Shown here: positions 1-8,076 of the stretch, in pieces
Numbering within the stretch: position 1 is the stretch's first letter
Layout of the letters: every line of letters starts with the position of its first letter
DNA from: an uncultured Oscillospiraceae bacterium
Lineage (GTDB): Bacteria; Bacillota; Clostridia; Oscillospirales; Oscillospiraceae
Length of the DNA: 29,184 nucleotides
Direction: 5' to 3'
Assembly (NCBI GenBank): GCA_948766235.1
Contig: CAQCFX010000019.1
Span: 1 to 29,184, forward strand
Position numbers and translations under genes: made by a program
The notes under the pieces: model-generated
What the model was told of the DNA's origin: nothing
The model's database searches: none
The model's input: the letters and a program-made list of their open reading frames with translations, nothing else

Positions 1-1
1 G

Positions 2-1648
2 AAGCGGGAGATTGAGGAGTGCATGAGCGAGTGCCCCTGCCCCGAGTGCCGGGGGCGGCGGCTCAAGCGGGAGGCCCTGGCCGTCACCGTGGGGGGCAGC
101 TCCATCCACGAGTTCTGCGAGAAGCCGGTGGACGAGGCCCTGGCCTTTTTGGACACCGTCACCCTCACCGACACCCAGACCATGATTGCCGACCAAATTT
201 TGAAGGAGATTCGCTCCCGGCTGGGCTTTTTGAAGTCGGTGGGCTTGCAGTACCTGACGCTGACCCGTCAGGCGGGCACCCTGTCCGGCGGGGAGAGCCA
301 GCGCATCCGGCTGGCCACCCAGATTGGCTCCTCCCTCATGGGGGTGCTGTATATCCTGGACGAGCCGTCCATCGGCCTGCATCAGCGGGACAACGATTTG
401 CTGCTGGGCACCCTGAAGCATCTGCGGGATTTGGGCAACACCCTCATTGTGGTGGAGCACGACGAGGACACCATGCGCGCGGCCGACTACATCGTGGACA
501 TCGGCCCCGGCGCGGGGGTGAACGGCGGACAGGTGGTGGCCTGCGGCACCGCCCAGGAGGTGATGGACACCCCCGGCTCCGTCACCGGCGACTATCTGGC
601 GGGGCGGAAGAAGGTGCCCGTCCCCGCCCAGCGCCGGAAGGGGAACGGCCACCTGCTCACCGTGCGGGGGGCGGCGGAGAACAACCTGCGCCACATCGAC
701 GTGAGCTTCCCCCTGGGGACGTTCATCGCCGTCACCGGCGTGTCCGGGTCGGGCAAGTCCTCCCTGGTGAACGAAATCCTCTATAAGCGCCTGGGCGCGG
801 AGCTCAACCGCACCAAGGCCCGCCCCGGCAAGCACGACGGCATGGAGGGCATCGAATTTCTGGACAAGGTCATCGCCATCGACCAGTCCCCCATCGGCCG
901 CACCCCCCGCTCCAACCCCGCCACCTACACGGGGCTGTTCAACGACATCCGGGAGCTGTTCGCCTCCACCCAGGACGCGAAAACCCGGGGCTACGGCCCC
1001 GGCCGGTTCTCCTTCAACGTCCGGGGCGGCCGGTGCGAGGCCTGCTCCGGGGACGGGCTTTTGAAGATTGAGATGCACTTCCTGCCGGATATCTACGTTC
1101 CCTGCGAGGTGTGCAAGGGCAAGCGCTACAACCGGGAGACCCTGGAGGTGCGCTACAAGGGCAAGAACATCCACGAGGTGCTGGAGATGACGGTGGAGGA
1201 GGCCCTGCCCTTCTTCGAGAACCTGCCCAGGCTGAACAAGAAGATCCAGACCCTGAAGGACGTGGGCCTGGGGTATGTGAAGCTGGGCCAGCCCTCCACC
1301 ACCCTGTCCGGCGGCGAGGCCCAGCGGCTGAAGCTGGCCACCGAACTGGCCAAGCACGCCACGGGCCGCACCATCTATATCCTGGACGAGCCCACCACGG
1401 GCCTGCACACCGCCGACGTCCACCAGCTGGTGGAGGTGCTCCAGCGGTTTGTGGACAAGGGGAATACGGTGGTGGTGATAGAGCATAATCTCGATGTCAT
1501 CAAGACCGCGGACTATATCATCGACCTGGGGCCCGAGGGCGGCTCCGGCGGCGGCAGCGTCGTCTGTACGGGGACGCCCGAGGAAGTGGCGGAGCACCCC
1601 GGGAGCTACACGGGGAAATACCTGAAAAACGTTTTGGAAACGAGCTGA
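2..1648 (+). CDS. uvrA: UvrA, excinuclease ABC subunit A (5'-truncated by window)
   Basis: C-terminal part of the DNA damage sensor of nucleotide excision repair, which works as a dimer with UvrB in the cytoplasm. The frame is open from base 2, so the start lies outside the window. The visible order is: the C-x2-C end of the first zinc module (CPCPECRG), first ABC signature LSGGESQR with Walker B YILDEPSIGLH, second Walker A GVSGSGKSS, the second zinc finger (CEACSGDG paired with CEVCKGKR), second signature LSGGEAQR and second Walker B YILDEPTTGLH, ending with the usual glycine-rich tail. All key motifs are intact, so this is a functional UvrA rather than a drug-resistance ABC-F protein. The next gene begins 8 bases after the stop. 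Confidence 0.97.
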   Translation, partial: KREIEECMSECPCPECRGRRLKREALAVTVGGSSIHEFCEKPVDEALAFLDTVTLTDTQTMIADQILKEIRSRLGFLKSVGLQYLTLTRQAGTLSGGESQRIRLATQIGSSLMGVLYILDEPSIGLHQRDNDLLLGTLKHLRDLGNTLIVVEHDEDTMRAADYIVDIGPGAGVNGGQVVACGTAQEVMDTPGSVTGDYLAGRKKVPVPAQRRKGNGHLLTVRGAAENNLRHIDVSFPLGTFIAVTGVSGSGKSSLVNEILYKRLGAELNRTKARPGKHDGMEGIEFLDKVIAIDQSPIGRTPRSNPATYTGLFNDIRELFASTQDAKTRGYGPGRFSFNVRGGRCEACSGDGLLKIEMHFLPDIYVPCEVCKGKRYNRETLEVRYKGKNIHEVLEMTVEEALPFFENLPRLNKKIQTLKDVGLGYVKLGQPSTTLSGGEAQRLKLATELAKHATGRTIYILDEPTTGLHTADVHQLVEVLQRFVDKGNTVVVIEHNLDVIKTADYIIDLGPEGGSGGGSVVCTGTPEEVAEHPGSYTGKYLKNVLETS

Positions 1649-1655
1649 GGACCCA

Positions 1656-2144
1656 ATGGAATTGAATCTACAGTGGCTGACGCAGACCTTTTCGGGGGAG
1701 TTCCTGCTCACGATGCTGGTATCTATGATTCCGGTGGTGGAGCTGCGGGGCGGTATCCCCTTCGGCGTTGGGGTGGGGCTGCCGGTGTGGGCGGCGTTTT
1801 TGGCGGCCGTCATCGGCAACCTGATTCCCGTGCCGTTTATCATCGTCTATATCCGCCGGATTTTCCAGTGGATGCGCCGGCGCCTGCCCAAGCTGAACCG
1901 CCTGGTGGATCGCCTGGAGCGAAAAGCCCACCTGAAAGGGCGGCGGGTGAACAAATACAAGTACCTGGGCCTGGCCGTTTTCGTGGCCATCCCCCTGCCG
2001 GGCACCGGGGCGTGGACGGGCTCGCTGGCGGCGGCCTTTTTGGATATGCCGCTGCGCAAGGCCATCCCCTCGGTGGTGGCGGGGGTGCTGACGGCGGGCG
2101 CGGCCATCAGCATTTTGACCTACGGGGTCGTCAATCTGTTTTAG
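1656..2144 (+). CDS. COG2426 small multidrug-export-type membrane protein
   Basis: 162-residue integral membrane protein of the COG2426 / Sm_multidrug_ex family. Members are four-helix proteins common in Clostridia; an export role is a family label only and no substrate is known. The N-terminal helix is followed by the family motif around VVELRGGIPFG, a basic cytoplasmic loop at about residues 68-100 (rich in R and K), then a hydrophobic half containing PLPGTGAWTG. Length and motif order fit the family. The ATG lies 8 bases after the uvrA stop, with GAGG overlapping the end of uvrA as a modest ribosome binding site, so the two are probably co-transcribed. Confidence 0.85.
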   Translation: MELNLQWLTQTFSGEFLLTMLVSMIPVVELRGGIPFGVGVGLPVWAAFLAAVIGNLIPVPFIIVYIRRIFQWMRRRLPKLNRLVDRLERKAHLKGRRVNKYKYLGLAVFVAIPLPGTGAWTGSLAAAFLDMPLRKAIPSVVAGVLTAGAAISILTYGVVNLF

Positions 2145-2297
2145 AAGCGCGGAGAAGCGGACAGCGAGGGAGCTTGGACCGGAGCGAGGAGAAAAGCCCA
2201 GGGCCAACGAAGTTGGGCCGGGTTTTGTCCGAGACGGAGGGAAAGCGACCGAGCGTTGTGGCCGCTTCGCAGCGTGACAAGGAAAGAAGGAATCCCC
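2145..2297 (+). other. Intergenic purine-rich stretch, possible interspersed element
   Basis: About 150 bases between the COG2426 gene and the phosphatase carry no convincing gene. The stretch has repeated purine-rich units (AGCGAGGGAG, AGCGAGGAGA, GACGGAGGGAAAGCGA) and a small CCAAC-GAA-GTTGG hairpin near 2202-2214. The AAGGAAAGAAGG at its end supplies the ribosome binding site for the phosphatase. The composition looks like a dispersed intergenic element; this is an impression, and no second copy was seen in this window. Confidence 0.3.
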
Positions 2298-2885
2298 ATG
2301 TATCTCTATTTGGTTCGCCACGGCCAGTCGGTGGGCAATGAAAAGCAGCTCTTTTTCGGGGTGCGGGATTACCCGCTCACCGCCCTGGGCCGGGAACAGG
2401 CCCGGCAGGCGGCGGACAAGCTGCGGGAGGTGGAATTTACCCGCTGCGCGGCCAGCGACCTCAGCCGCGCCTGGGACACCGCCCTCATCTGCACCGAGGG
2501 CAGGGGGGTGGCGGTGGAGCCCTGCCCCGCCCTGCGGGAGCAGGATATGGGCGCATTGGAGGATTTGACGTGGGCGCAGGCGGAGAAGCTGTGCGGCGCC
2601 TTGGTGGGCCATCTGCTGGCCGACTGGTTCCACACCACGCCGCCCGCCGGAGAGAGCCCGGCCCGGATGCTTCAGCGGGTGGGAAGCTGTGTGGACGAGA
2701 TCATCGCCCGGGGAGAGGACACCCTGCTGGCGGCCCACAACGGCTCGCTGTCCCTGGTGCTGTACCATCTGGGTCTGATTGAGGAGAAGAACCTGCTTCA
2801 GCACGGCTGGTTTTTCAAGCATGGGACCTACTCCGCCGTCCGGGTGGATGAGGACGGGGCGGAGCTTGTGTGCTTCAATCGGTGA
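2298..2885 (+). CDS. Histidine phosphatase family protein (phosphoglycerate mutase-like)
   Basis: 195-residue cytoplasmic member of the histidine phosphatase superfamily. The catalytic motif LVRHGQSVGN is at residues 4-13, with His7 as the predicted phospho-acceptor, followed by DYPLTALGREQA; the second catalytic histidine lies in LLAAHNGSLS near residue 149. The ATG at 2298 is chosen because a purine-rich GAAAGAAGGA site precedes it and the RHG motif then sits at the normal distance from the N-terminus; an in-frame start 14 codons upstream has no such site. The substrate cannot be read from sequence: relatives act on sugar phosphates, cobalamin precursors or phosphoglycerate. The flanking genes give no pathway hint. 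Confidence 0.88.
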   Translation: MYLYLVRHGQSVGNEKQLFFGVRDYPLTALGREQARQAADKLREVEFTRCAASDLSRAWDTALICTEGRGVAVEPCPALREQDMGALEDLTWAQAEKLCGALVGHLLADWFHTTPPAGESPARMLQRVGSCVDEIIARGEDTLLAAHNGSLSLVLYHLGLIEEKNLLQHGWFFKHGTYSAVRVDEDGAELVCFNR

Positions 2886-2929
2886 CAAAAACGCGCCTTC
2901 GGCCATAGAATGGCCCAGGAGGTGGCGAA

Positions 2930-3241
2930 ATGACGCAGATGGTTCAATTTATCGCGGTTTTGCTGGCGGCCTTTGGCATGGTGAGCGTGCTCTGGCTGGC
3001 GCTGGGGGCGCTGGTGCTGCCGGGGGGCGGCGCCGGGCGCATCGTGATTGACGCCCAGGGAGACGGCGAGGGCCTGGAGCAGGCCGTGAAGGCGGCGATG
3101 TGGCTGCTGCGCACCGGGCTGTGGCGGGGCGCGGTGGTCATTGAGGACGCGGGGCTGACCGAGGAGGGCGCGGCGCTGGCCCGGGCCCTGGCGGAGGAGA
3201 CCGGCGTTGTGTTCACCGGGGACGCGCCGGACCGCGTGTGA
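2930..3241 (+). CDS. Small membrane protein of unknown function (103 aa)
   Basis: I do not recognise a named family. The protein has one N-terminal membrane helix (about residues 5-30, ending in a glycine-rich turn) and a soluble C-terminal domain of about 70 residues with alternating strands and helices (GRIVIDAQGD, AVVIEDAGL, TGVVFTGD). The predicted topology is N-anchored with a small alpha/beta domain. A good AGGAGG lies 6-8 bases upstream of the ATG. Codon usage matches the neighbours, which argues for a real gene. It is flanked by the phosphatase upstream and a parS site just downstream. Confidence 0.7.
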   Translation: MTQMVQFIAVLLAAFGMVSVLWLALGALVLPGGGAGRIVIDAQGDGEGLEQAVKAAMWLLRTGLWRGAVVIEDAGLTEEGAALARALAEETGVVFTGDAPDRV

Positions 3242-3250
3242 CCGGCCGGA

Positions 3251-3266
3251 TGTTTCACGTGAAACG
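3251..3266. other. parS: parS centromere site 1 (Spo0J/ParB binding)
   Basis: TGTTTCACGTGAAACG matches 15 of 16 bases of the Bacillus-type parS consensus TGTTTCACGTGAAACA and keeps the full central palindrome GTTTCACGTGAAAC. It lies in the 63-base gap between the small membrane protein and the M32 peptidase. ParB (Spo0J) binds such sites and loads SMC for origin segregation. An identical 16-mer occurs at 18841-18856. Confidence 0.85.
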
Positions 3267-3304
3267 TTAGTTCTATCAAACGCAAAAGAAATGAGGAATG
3301 CGAC

Positions 3305-4801
3305 ATGGAAGTGAAGGAAGCCCTGGCCAAGCTGGCCGAGCTGCAAAAAAAGCTGTACGCCTACCAGGCGGCGGACTCCGCGCTGTACCTGGACGGTACC
3401 ACCGTGGCCCCCAAGGACACCGCCGAGGGCCGGGGGGTGGCCCTGGGCATTTTGGCCGGGGAGCGGCACAAGCTGTTCTCCGCCCCCGAGGTTGGGGAGC
3501 TGCTGGACTTTTTGTGGGAGCGCAAAGACGAGCTGGACCAGCTCCACCGCCGTCAAGTGGAGGAGCTGCGCCGGTCCTACGCCCAGCTCAAGCGCATCCC
3601 GGCGGAGGAGTATATGGAGTATGCCATGCTCACCAACCAGGCCAGCGACGTGTGGCATAAGGCCAAGGAGCAAAACGATTTTGAGCTGTTCCGCCCGGTG
3701 CTGGAAAAGCTGGTGGCCTTCAACATCAAGTTCGCCGGGTACTACGACAGCACCAAGGCCCCCTACGACGCCCTGCTCAACGAGTACGAGCGGGGGGTGG
3801 ACACGGCCTATTTGGACAAATTCTTCGCCACCCTTCGGGAGCGCATCGTCCCCCTGCTCCGCGCGGTCATGGAGAAGGAGCAGCCCGACGACAGCTTCCT
3901 GCACCGGCACTACCCCGCGGAGCAGCAGCGGAAGTTCTCCGACTATCTCATGGAGGTGCTGGGGCTGGACCGGGCCCACTGCACCATCGGGGAGACGGAG
4001 CACCCCTACACCCTGGAGTTCAACAACAAGGACGTGCGGATTACCACCCACTACTTTGAAAACGACGTGGGCAATTCCATGTACTCCGTGATTCACGAGG
4101 GGGGCCACGCCAAGTATGAGCTGGGCATCCGGGACGAGGTGCAGTACACCTGCCTGGCCGGGGGTGTGTCCATGGGGGTGCACGAGAGCCAGTCCCGGTT
4201 CTATGAGAATCTGATTGGCCGCTCCCTGCCCTTCATCCAGGCTGTTTTCCCGAAGATGCAGGAGTTCTTCCCGGAACAGCTCTCAGACGTGACCGCCGAG
4301 CAGTTCTACCGGGCGGTGAACAGGGTCCAGCCCTCCCTCATCCGCACCGAGGCGGACGAGCTGACCTACTGCCTGCACGTCATGGTGCGCTATGAGATTG
4401 AAAAGCAGCTGATCGGCGGCACGCTGCCGGTGAAGGACGTGCCCGAGACCTGGAACCGGCTGTACAAGGAGTATCTGGGGGTGGATGTGCCCGACGACAG
4501 GCGCGGCTGCCTTCAGGACAGCCACTGGTCGGGCGGGGCCTTCGGCTATTTCCCCTCCTACGCCCTGGGCAGCGCCTACGGCGCCCAGATGCTGCGCAAT
4601 ATGGAGGCGGAGATAGACGTATGGGGCCCCGTCTCCAAGGGGGACTTGTCCGGCGTGTCCGCATGGCTGGGGGAGAAGGTCCACCAGTTCGGCGGCCTGC
4701 TGGAGCCTGCCGACGTGGTGAAAAACGCCTGCGGCGGCTTTGACCCCGCGGTGTTCGCGGAGTATCTGGAGAAGAAGTACGCCGCCCTCTACGAACTGTG
4801 A
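3305..4801 (+). CDS. M32 family carboxypeptidase (thermostable carboxypeptidase 1 type)
   Basis: 498-residue zinc metallocarboxypeptidase of family M32 (Taq carboxypeptidase), which removes C-terminal residues from peptides in the cytoplasm. The HExxH zinc motif is IHEGGHAKYE with His264, Glu265 and His268; the third ligand is Glu294 in HESQSRFYEN. Other M32 hallmarks are RTEADELTYCLHVMVR and DSHWSGGAFGYFPSYALG near residues 340 and 410. Length is typical (about 500). A GAGGA site precedes the ATG. The stop overlaps the alternative GTG of the next gene, so the two are probably translated from one message. It could feed on peptides imported by the Ami system downstream, but that is only suggestive. 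Confidence 0.95.
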   Translation: MEVKEALAKLAELQKKLYAYQAADSALYLDGTTVAPKDTAEGRGVALGILAGERHKLFSAPEVGELLDFLWERKDELDQLHRRQVEELRRSYAQLKRIPAEEYMEYAMLTNQASDVWHKAKEQNDFELFRPVLEKLVAFNIKFAGYYDSTKAPYDALLNEYERGVDTAYLDKFFATLRERIVPLLRAVMEKEQPDDSFLHRHYPAEQQRKFSDYLMEVLGLDRAHCTIGETEHPYTLEFNNKDVRITTHYFENDVGNSMYSVIHEGGHAKYELGIRDEVQYTCLAGGVSMGVHESQSRFYENLIGRSLPFIQAVFPKMQEFFPEQLSDVTAEQFYRAVNRVQPSLIRTEADELTYCLHVMVRYEIEKQLIGGTLPVKDVPETWNRLYKEYLGVDVPDDRRGCLQDSHWSGGAFGYFPSYALGSAYGAQMLRNMEAEIDVWGPVSKGDLSGVSAWLGEKVHQFGGLLEPADVVKNACGGFDPAVFAEYLEKKYAALYEL

Positions 4802-4809
4802 GGCGGGCC

Positions 4810-5358
4810 ATGGAAGCAAATCTGGAACAGATTACCGCCCAGGCCCGCGCCGCGGCGGCGGAGCTGCTGGACGCCGCCGGGCTGAAGCCGGGGGACATTT
4901 TCGTGGTGGGCTGCTCCTCCTCCGAGGTGCTGGGCGGACGCATCGGCAAGGCGTCCAGCCGGGAGGCGGCCCAGGCGGTGCTGGAGGGGATTTACCCCCT
5001 GCTGCGGGAGCGGGATATCTTTCTGGCCGCCCAGTGCTGCGAGCACCTGAACCGGGCGCTGGTCATGGAGGCCGGCTGCGCGGAGAAGTACGGCTATGAC
5101 CCGGTGTGCGTGGTGCCCCAGCCCCACGCGGGCGGCTCCTTTGCCGCGGCGGCTTGGGCGGCGTTCCGGCGTCCCGCGGCGGTGGAGCATATCCGGGCCC
5201 ACGCGGGGCTGGACATCGGCGGCACCCTGATTGGGATGCACCTGCGGGAGGTGGCGGTGCCCGTGCGGCTGAGCCTTTCCCGCATCGGACAGGCCGGGCT
5301 GCTGTGCGCCCGGACCCGGCCCAAATATATCGGCGGGAGCAGGGCGGCATACGGATAG
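4810..5358 (+). CDS. UPF0340 / TIGR01440 family protein (YwlG-like)
   Basis: 182-residue cytoplasmic protein of the UPF0340 (DUF436) family, represented by B. subtilis YwlG. Its biochemical role is unknown. Family features include GDIFVVGCSSSEVLGGRIGK near the N-terminus, QCCEHLNRALV in the middle, and a C-terminal GLDIGGTLIGMHL segment. The ATG at 4810 is preferred because GAGG lies 6 bases upstream; a GTG at 4798 overlapping the peptidase stop is possible but has no ribosome binding site. It is the last gene of the block and is followed directly by a strong terminator. Confidence 0.88.
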   Translation: MEANLEQITAQARAAAAELLDAAGLKPGDIFVVGCSSSEVLGGRIGKASSREAAQAVLEGIYPLLRERDIFLAAQCCEHLNRALVMEAGCAEKYGYDPVCVVPQPHAGGSFAAAAWAAFRRPAAVEHIRAHAGLDIGGTLIGMHLREVAVPVRLSLSRIGQAGLLCARTRPKYIGGSRAAYG

Positions 5359-5395
5359 GGAAAAGGACCGGCTTAGGCCGGTCCTTTTCCTCGTT
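5359..5395 (+). terminator. Rho-independent terminator after UPF0340 gene
   Basis: Perfect 14-bp stem: GGAAAAGGACCGGC (5359-5372), loop TTAG, GCCGGTCCTTTTCC (5377-5390). The T-rich part lies within the stem end. It starts at the base after the stop codon. Confidence 0.85.
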
Positions 5396-5440
5396 TTCAG
5401 GGCACATTGCAAGAAAGAGGGAGGAAAATGCAATTTGATA

Positions 5441-5469
5441 TTGACAGCGGCAGGGAAGGTCTGTATAAT
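5441..5469 (+). promoter_or_regulatory. Consensus sigma-A promoter of the Ami operon
   Basis: TTGACA (5441-5446), 17-base spacer, TATAAT (5464-5469): a perfect housekeeping promoter. Expected start of transcription is near 5476, which leaves a leader of about 300 bases before the receptor gene. Confidence 0.85.
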
Positions 5470-5475
5470 ATCGGT

Positions 5476-5773
5476 ATGAATTTAAACTGCCGGCAAATGG
5501 TGTGAATGAAACCGGCAGGGCTCTTGCAAATTGTAAAAATGGGTCTGTCCGGGAACGCGGCGGGCGCGAGGCCCAAGGCGTTTTTATTACGGTCAGGCGG
5601 TTTAGCGCTATACAGCGCTGAACGGGGGCGCGCCCCCGTTCGCCGTTTTCCCAAAGGGAAAACGGAAGGCCCCCGCCGTGCGGCGGGGGAATCATCCCGG
5701 TTTAACCTGAGCAGGAGGGCGGCAGCCATCCGTTTTGTTCGGTTAAATATATAAAAATTGAGGAGGATAAATA
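5476..5773 (+). promoter_or_regulatory. Structured 5' leader of the Ami operon with consecutive hairpins
   Basis: No gene is seen in this leader. It contains an inverted repeat CTGCCGG/CCGGCAG (5487-5493, 5512-5518), then four closely packed hairpins: AGCGCT-ATAC-AGCGCT (5604-5619), a perfect 20-base palindrome centred at 5630/5631 (5621-5640), CCGTTTTCCC-AAA-GGGAAAACGG (5643-5665), and CCCCCGCC-GTGC-GGCGGGGG (5670-5689). No U-run follows the last stem, so it is not an obvious terminator. The receptor's ribosome binding site GAGGAGGA (5760-5767) is outside the hairpins. I recognise no riboswitch class here; it may be a palindromic intergenic repeat. Confidence 0.6.
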
Positions 5774-8038
5774 ATGAAGAAGTTTCTCAGCTTAGTGCTG
5801 GCGCTTGCTATGGTCTTCAGTCTGGCCGCCTGCGGCGGCAGCCCGGCGGCCAACAGCAACCCGCCCGCCGACAACAGCAGCGCGCCCAGCGAGAACGGCG
5901 GCGAGCCTGCTGGCTTCACCCCGGTCACCTATGACTACGAGACCCTGTACAACGAGAACCTGGGTGAGTTCTACACTCTGTATATGAAGGCCAAGGAGGC
6001 CGGCAGCGTCTCTGAGCGCTGGGCCATGATGGCCGTGGCCGAGGCCAAGCTGATGTCTACCGGCGCGGTGTCTCTGACCCACTCCCGCGGCGGCAACTAC
6101 GCCATCTCCCGCGTGGCCGGCCGCACCGTCACCGGCGTGCTGTACGGCAACGACTCTGACCGCAGCCACCAGGCCGTGGTGTGCAACGAGTTCATCCGCT
6201 CCGAGGACCAGGCCGAGCTGCGCTCCATGTGGAACGAGCTGCACGGCACCGGCACCTTCCTCCAGGCCGCTAAGGACTACCTGACCGAGCAGGGCTACAC
6301 CTTCCGCGACACCTATGGCTACACCTACGCCACCGACCCCACCACCTTTGACATTTTCGCCACCTCCCAGCAGACCGACACCGAGCCCGTGGTGCAGACC
6401 TACGACGGCCTGATGGAGTATGACTGCGAGAACGTGCTTCAGCCCGCCCTGGCCACCGAGATGACCATGAGCGACGACGGCCTGAAGTACACCTTCAAGA
6501 TTCGCGAGGGTCAGATTTGGGTGGACAACCAGGGCCGTAAGGTCGCCGACGTGAAGGCCGACGACTGGGTCGCCGGTATGCAGCACCTGTTTGACGCCAA
6601 GGGCGGCCTGCAGTCCCTGCTGTTCGGCATCATCGAGAACGCCTATGAGTACGCCAACGGCGAGACCACCGACTTTGAGCAGGTGGGCGTGAAGGCTCTG
6701 GACGAGTACACCCTGGAGTACACCCTGGCCGCGCCCTGCGCCTACTTCCCCACCATGCTGGGCTACTCCCTGTTCGCCCCCCTGAGCCGCGACTTCTATG
6801 AGTCCCAGGGCGGCAAGTTCGGCCAGGACTACAACGCTGCCGACCCCTCCTACAACTACGGCAAGGCTCCCGAGAACATTGCCTACAATGGTCCCTACCT
6901 GATGACCAGCTACACCGACCACAACAGCATCATCTACAAGGCCAACGACAGCTACTGGAATCCCGACAATGTGACCTGCAAGAACCTGGTGTGGTACTAC
7001 AACGACGGTTCCCAGGCCACCAAGGCCTATGAGGACGCCAAGGCCGGCGTCACCAACGGCTGCGGCCTGACCGCCAACATCCTGGAGCTGGCCCGCACCG
7101 AGACCACCGACATCATCGGTGAGGACGGCAACCCCCTGAGCTACTTCGACGCCTATCACTACAACAGCGCCACCGACGCCACCACCTTCATGGGCTTCTA
7201 CAACCTGGCGCGTCTGGGCTTCAGCAACTTCAACGATGACTCCCGCATGGTCTCTCCCCAGGAGCACGGCTCCGCCGACGCTGTCCGCGAGGCGATGGAG
7301 AACGAGACCGGCGAGTACACCACCGACATTGAGGATACCGCCGCCCGCACTCACGCGGCCATGAACAACCAGAACTTCCGTCTGGCTCTGACCTTCGCCC
7401 TGGACCGCGGCGCCTATAACGCCGTGCAGTACGGCGAGGAGCTGAAGTACGTCAACCTGCTCAACACCATCGTTCCCGGCAACTTCGTGTACCTGGAGGA
7501 GGAAGTGACCATCGACATCGACGGCACCTCCAAGACCTTCCCCGCCGCCACCTCTTACGGCGAGGTCATGCAGGCCGCCCTGGAAATTTTCGGCATCAAC
7601 GCCAAGGTGTGGGACGAGGAGCTGGGCAGCAGCCAGGGCTTCGACGGCTGGTATGACGTGAACCAGGCCAAGAGCTATATGGAGGCCGCCATTGAGGAGC
7701 TGGCCGCCCAGGGTGTGGTGATCGACGCTGAGCACCCCATCGAGGTGGACTACGCCTTTGCCTCCGACATCGACGTGTTCAACAACCAGGCCAACGTGGT
7801 GAAGCAGTGCATGGACGCCGCCTTTGAGGGCAAGGTCCAGGTGAACCTGGTGGGCGGTTCCTCCGACGACGTGTCCTACGCCGCCTATCAGCCCAACAAC
7901 GGCTACGAGATGAACTACGACCTGTCTCACCAGACCGGCTGGGGCCCCGACTACGGTGACCCTGCCACCTGGCTGGACTGCTTCCTGCCCTACGGCGACG
8001 GTTATATGACCACCAGCCTGGGCCTGTGGCACAACTAA
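5774..8038 (+). CDS. Ami-type oligopeptide-binding lipoprotein, apparently circularly permuted
   Basis: 754-residue extracytoplasmic receptor (solute-binding protein family 5). The signal peptide carries the lipobox LAAC with Cys20 as the lipidated residue, then a Ser/Pro/Asn linker to about residue 48. From about residue 180 (TYATDPTTFDIF) to the end it follows AmiA/AliA in order: DGLKYTFKIREG, VGVKALDEYTLEYTL, AYNGPYLM, NFRLALTFALDR, GWGPDYGDPATWLDCF. In AmiA this last motif is followed by roughly 120 more residues; here the protein ends about 20 residues later. The missing part appears instead at residues 50-155 (ERWAMMAVAEAKLM, SRGGNYAISRVAG, FIRSEDQAELRSMW), matching AmiA's C-terminal KRYEKYADIQAWLI, SRGGTPSLRR and TTDEYAKAREKW as I recall them. 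The frame is intact with neighbour-like codon use, so it is not a pseudogene. It heads the operon and has a strong GAGGAGG site. Confidence 0.9.
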   Translation: MKKFLSLVLALAMVFSLAACGGSPAANSNPPADNSSAPSENGGEPAGFTPVTYDYETLYNENLGEFYTLYMKAKEAGSVSERWAMMAVAEAKLMSTGAVSLTHSRGGNYAISRVAGRTVTGVLYGNDSDRSHQAVVCNEFIRSEDQAELRSMWNELHGTGTFLQAAKDYLTEQGYTFRDTYGYTYATDPTTFDIFATSQQTDTEPVVQTYDGLMEYDCENVLQPALATEMTMSDDGLKYTFKIREGQIWVDNQGRKVADVKADDWVAGMQHLFDAKGGLQSLLFGIIENAYEYANGETTDFEQVGVKALDEYTLEYTLAAPCAYFPTMLGYSLFAPLSRDFYESQGGKFGQDYNAADPSYNYGKAPENIAYNGPYLMTSYTDHNSIIYKANDSYWNPDNVTCKNLVWYYNDGSQATKAYEDAKAGVTNGCGLTANILELARTETTDIIGEDGNPLSYFDAYHYNSATDATTFMGFYNLARLGFSNFNDDSRMVSPQEHGSADAVREAMENETGEYTTDIEDTAARTHAAMNNQNFRLALTFALDRGAYNAVQYGEELKYVNLLNTIVPGNFVYLEEEVTIDIDGTSKTFPAATSYGEVMQAALEIFGINAKVWDEELGSSQGFDGWYDVNQAKSYMEAAIEELAAQGVVIDAEHPIEVDYAFASDIDVFNNQANVVKQCMDAAFEGKVQVNLVGGSSDDVSYAAYQPNNGYEMNYDLSHQTGWGPDYGDPATWLDCFLPYGDGYMTTSLGLWHN

Positions 8039-8076
8039 TCCCCGCTTGAGAGCGAAAGAGACTTTATAAATACTGC

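Noticed and set aside
5476..5773. Riboswitch or T-box in the Ami operon leader
   Set aside because: No T-box sequence, no known riboswitch core and no terminator/antiterminator pair with a U-run could be found.
5774..8038. Receptor gene as a C-terminally truncated pseudogene
   Set aside because: The missing C-terminal segment is present at the N-terminus and the frame is intact from a strong ribosome binding site to the stop, so a permuted functional gene fits better than decay.
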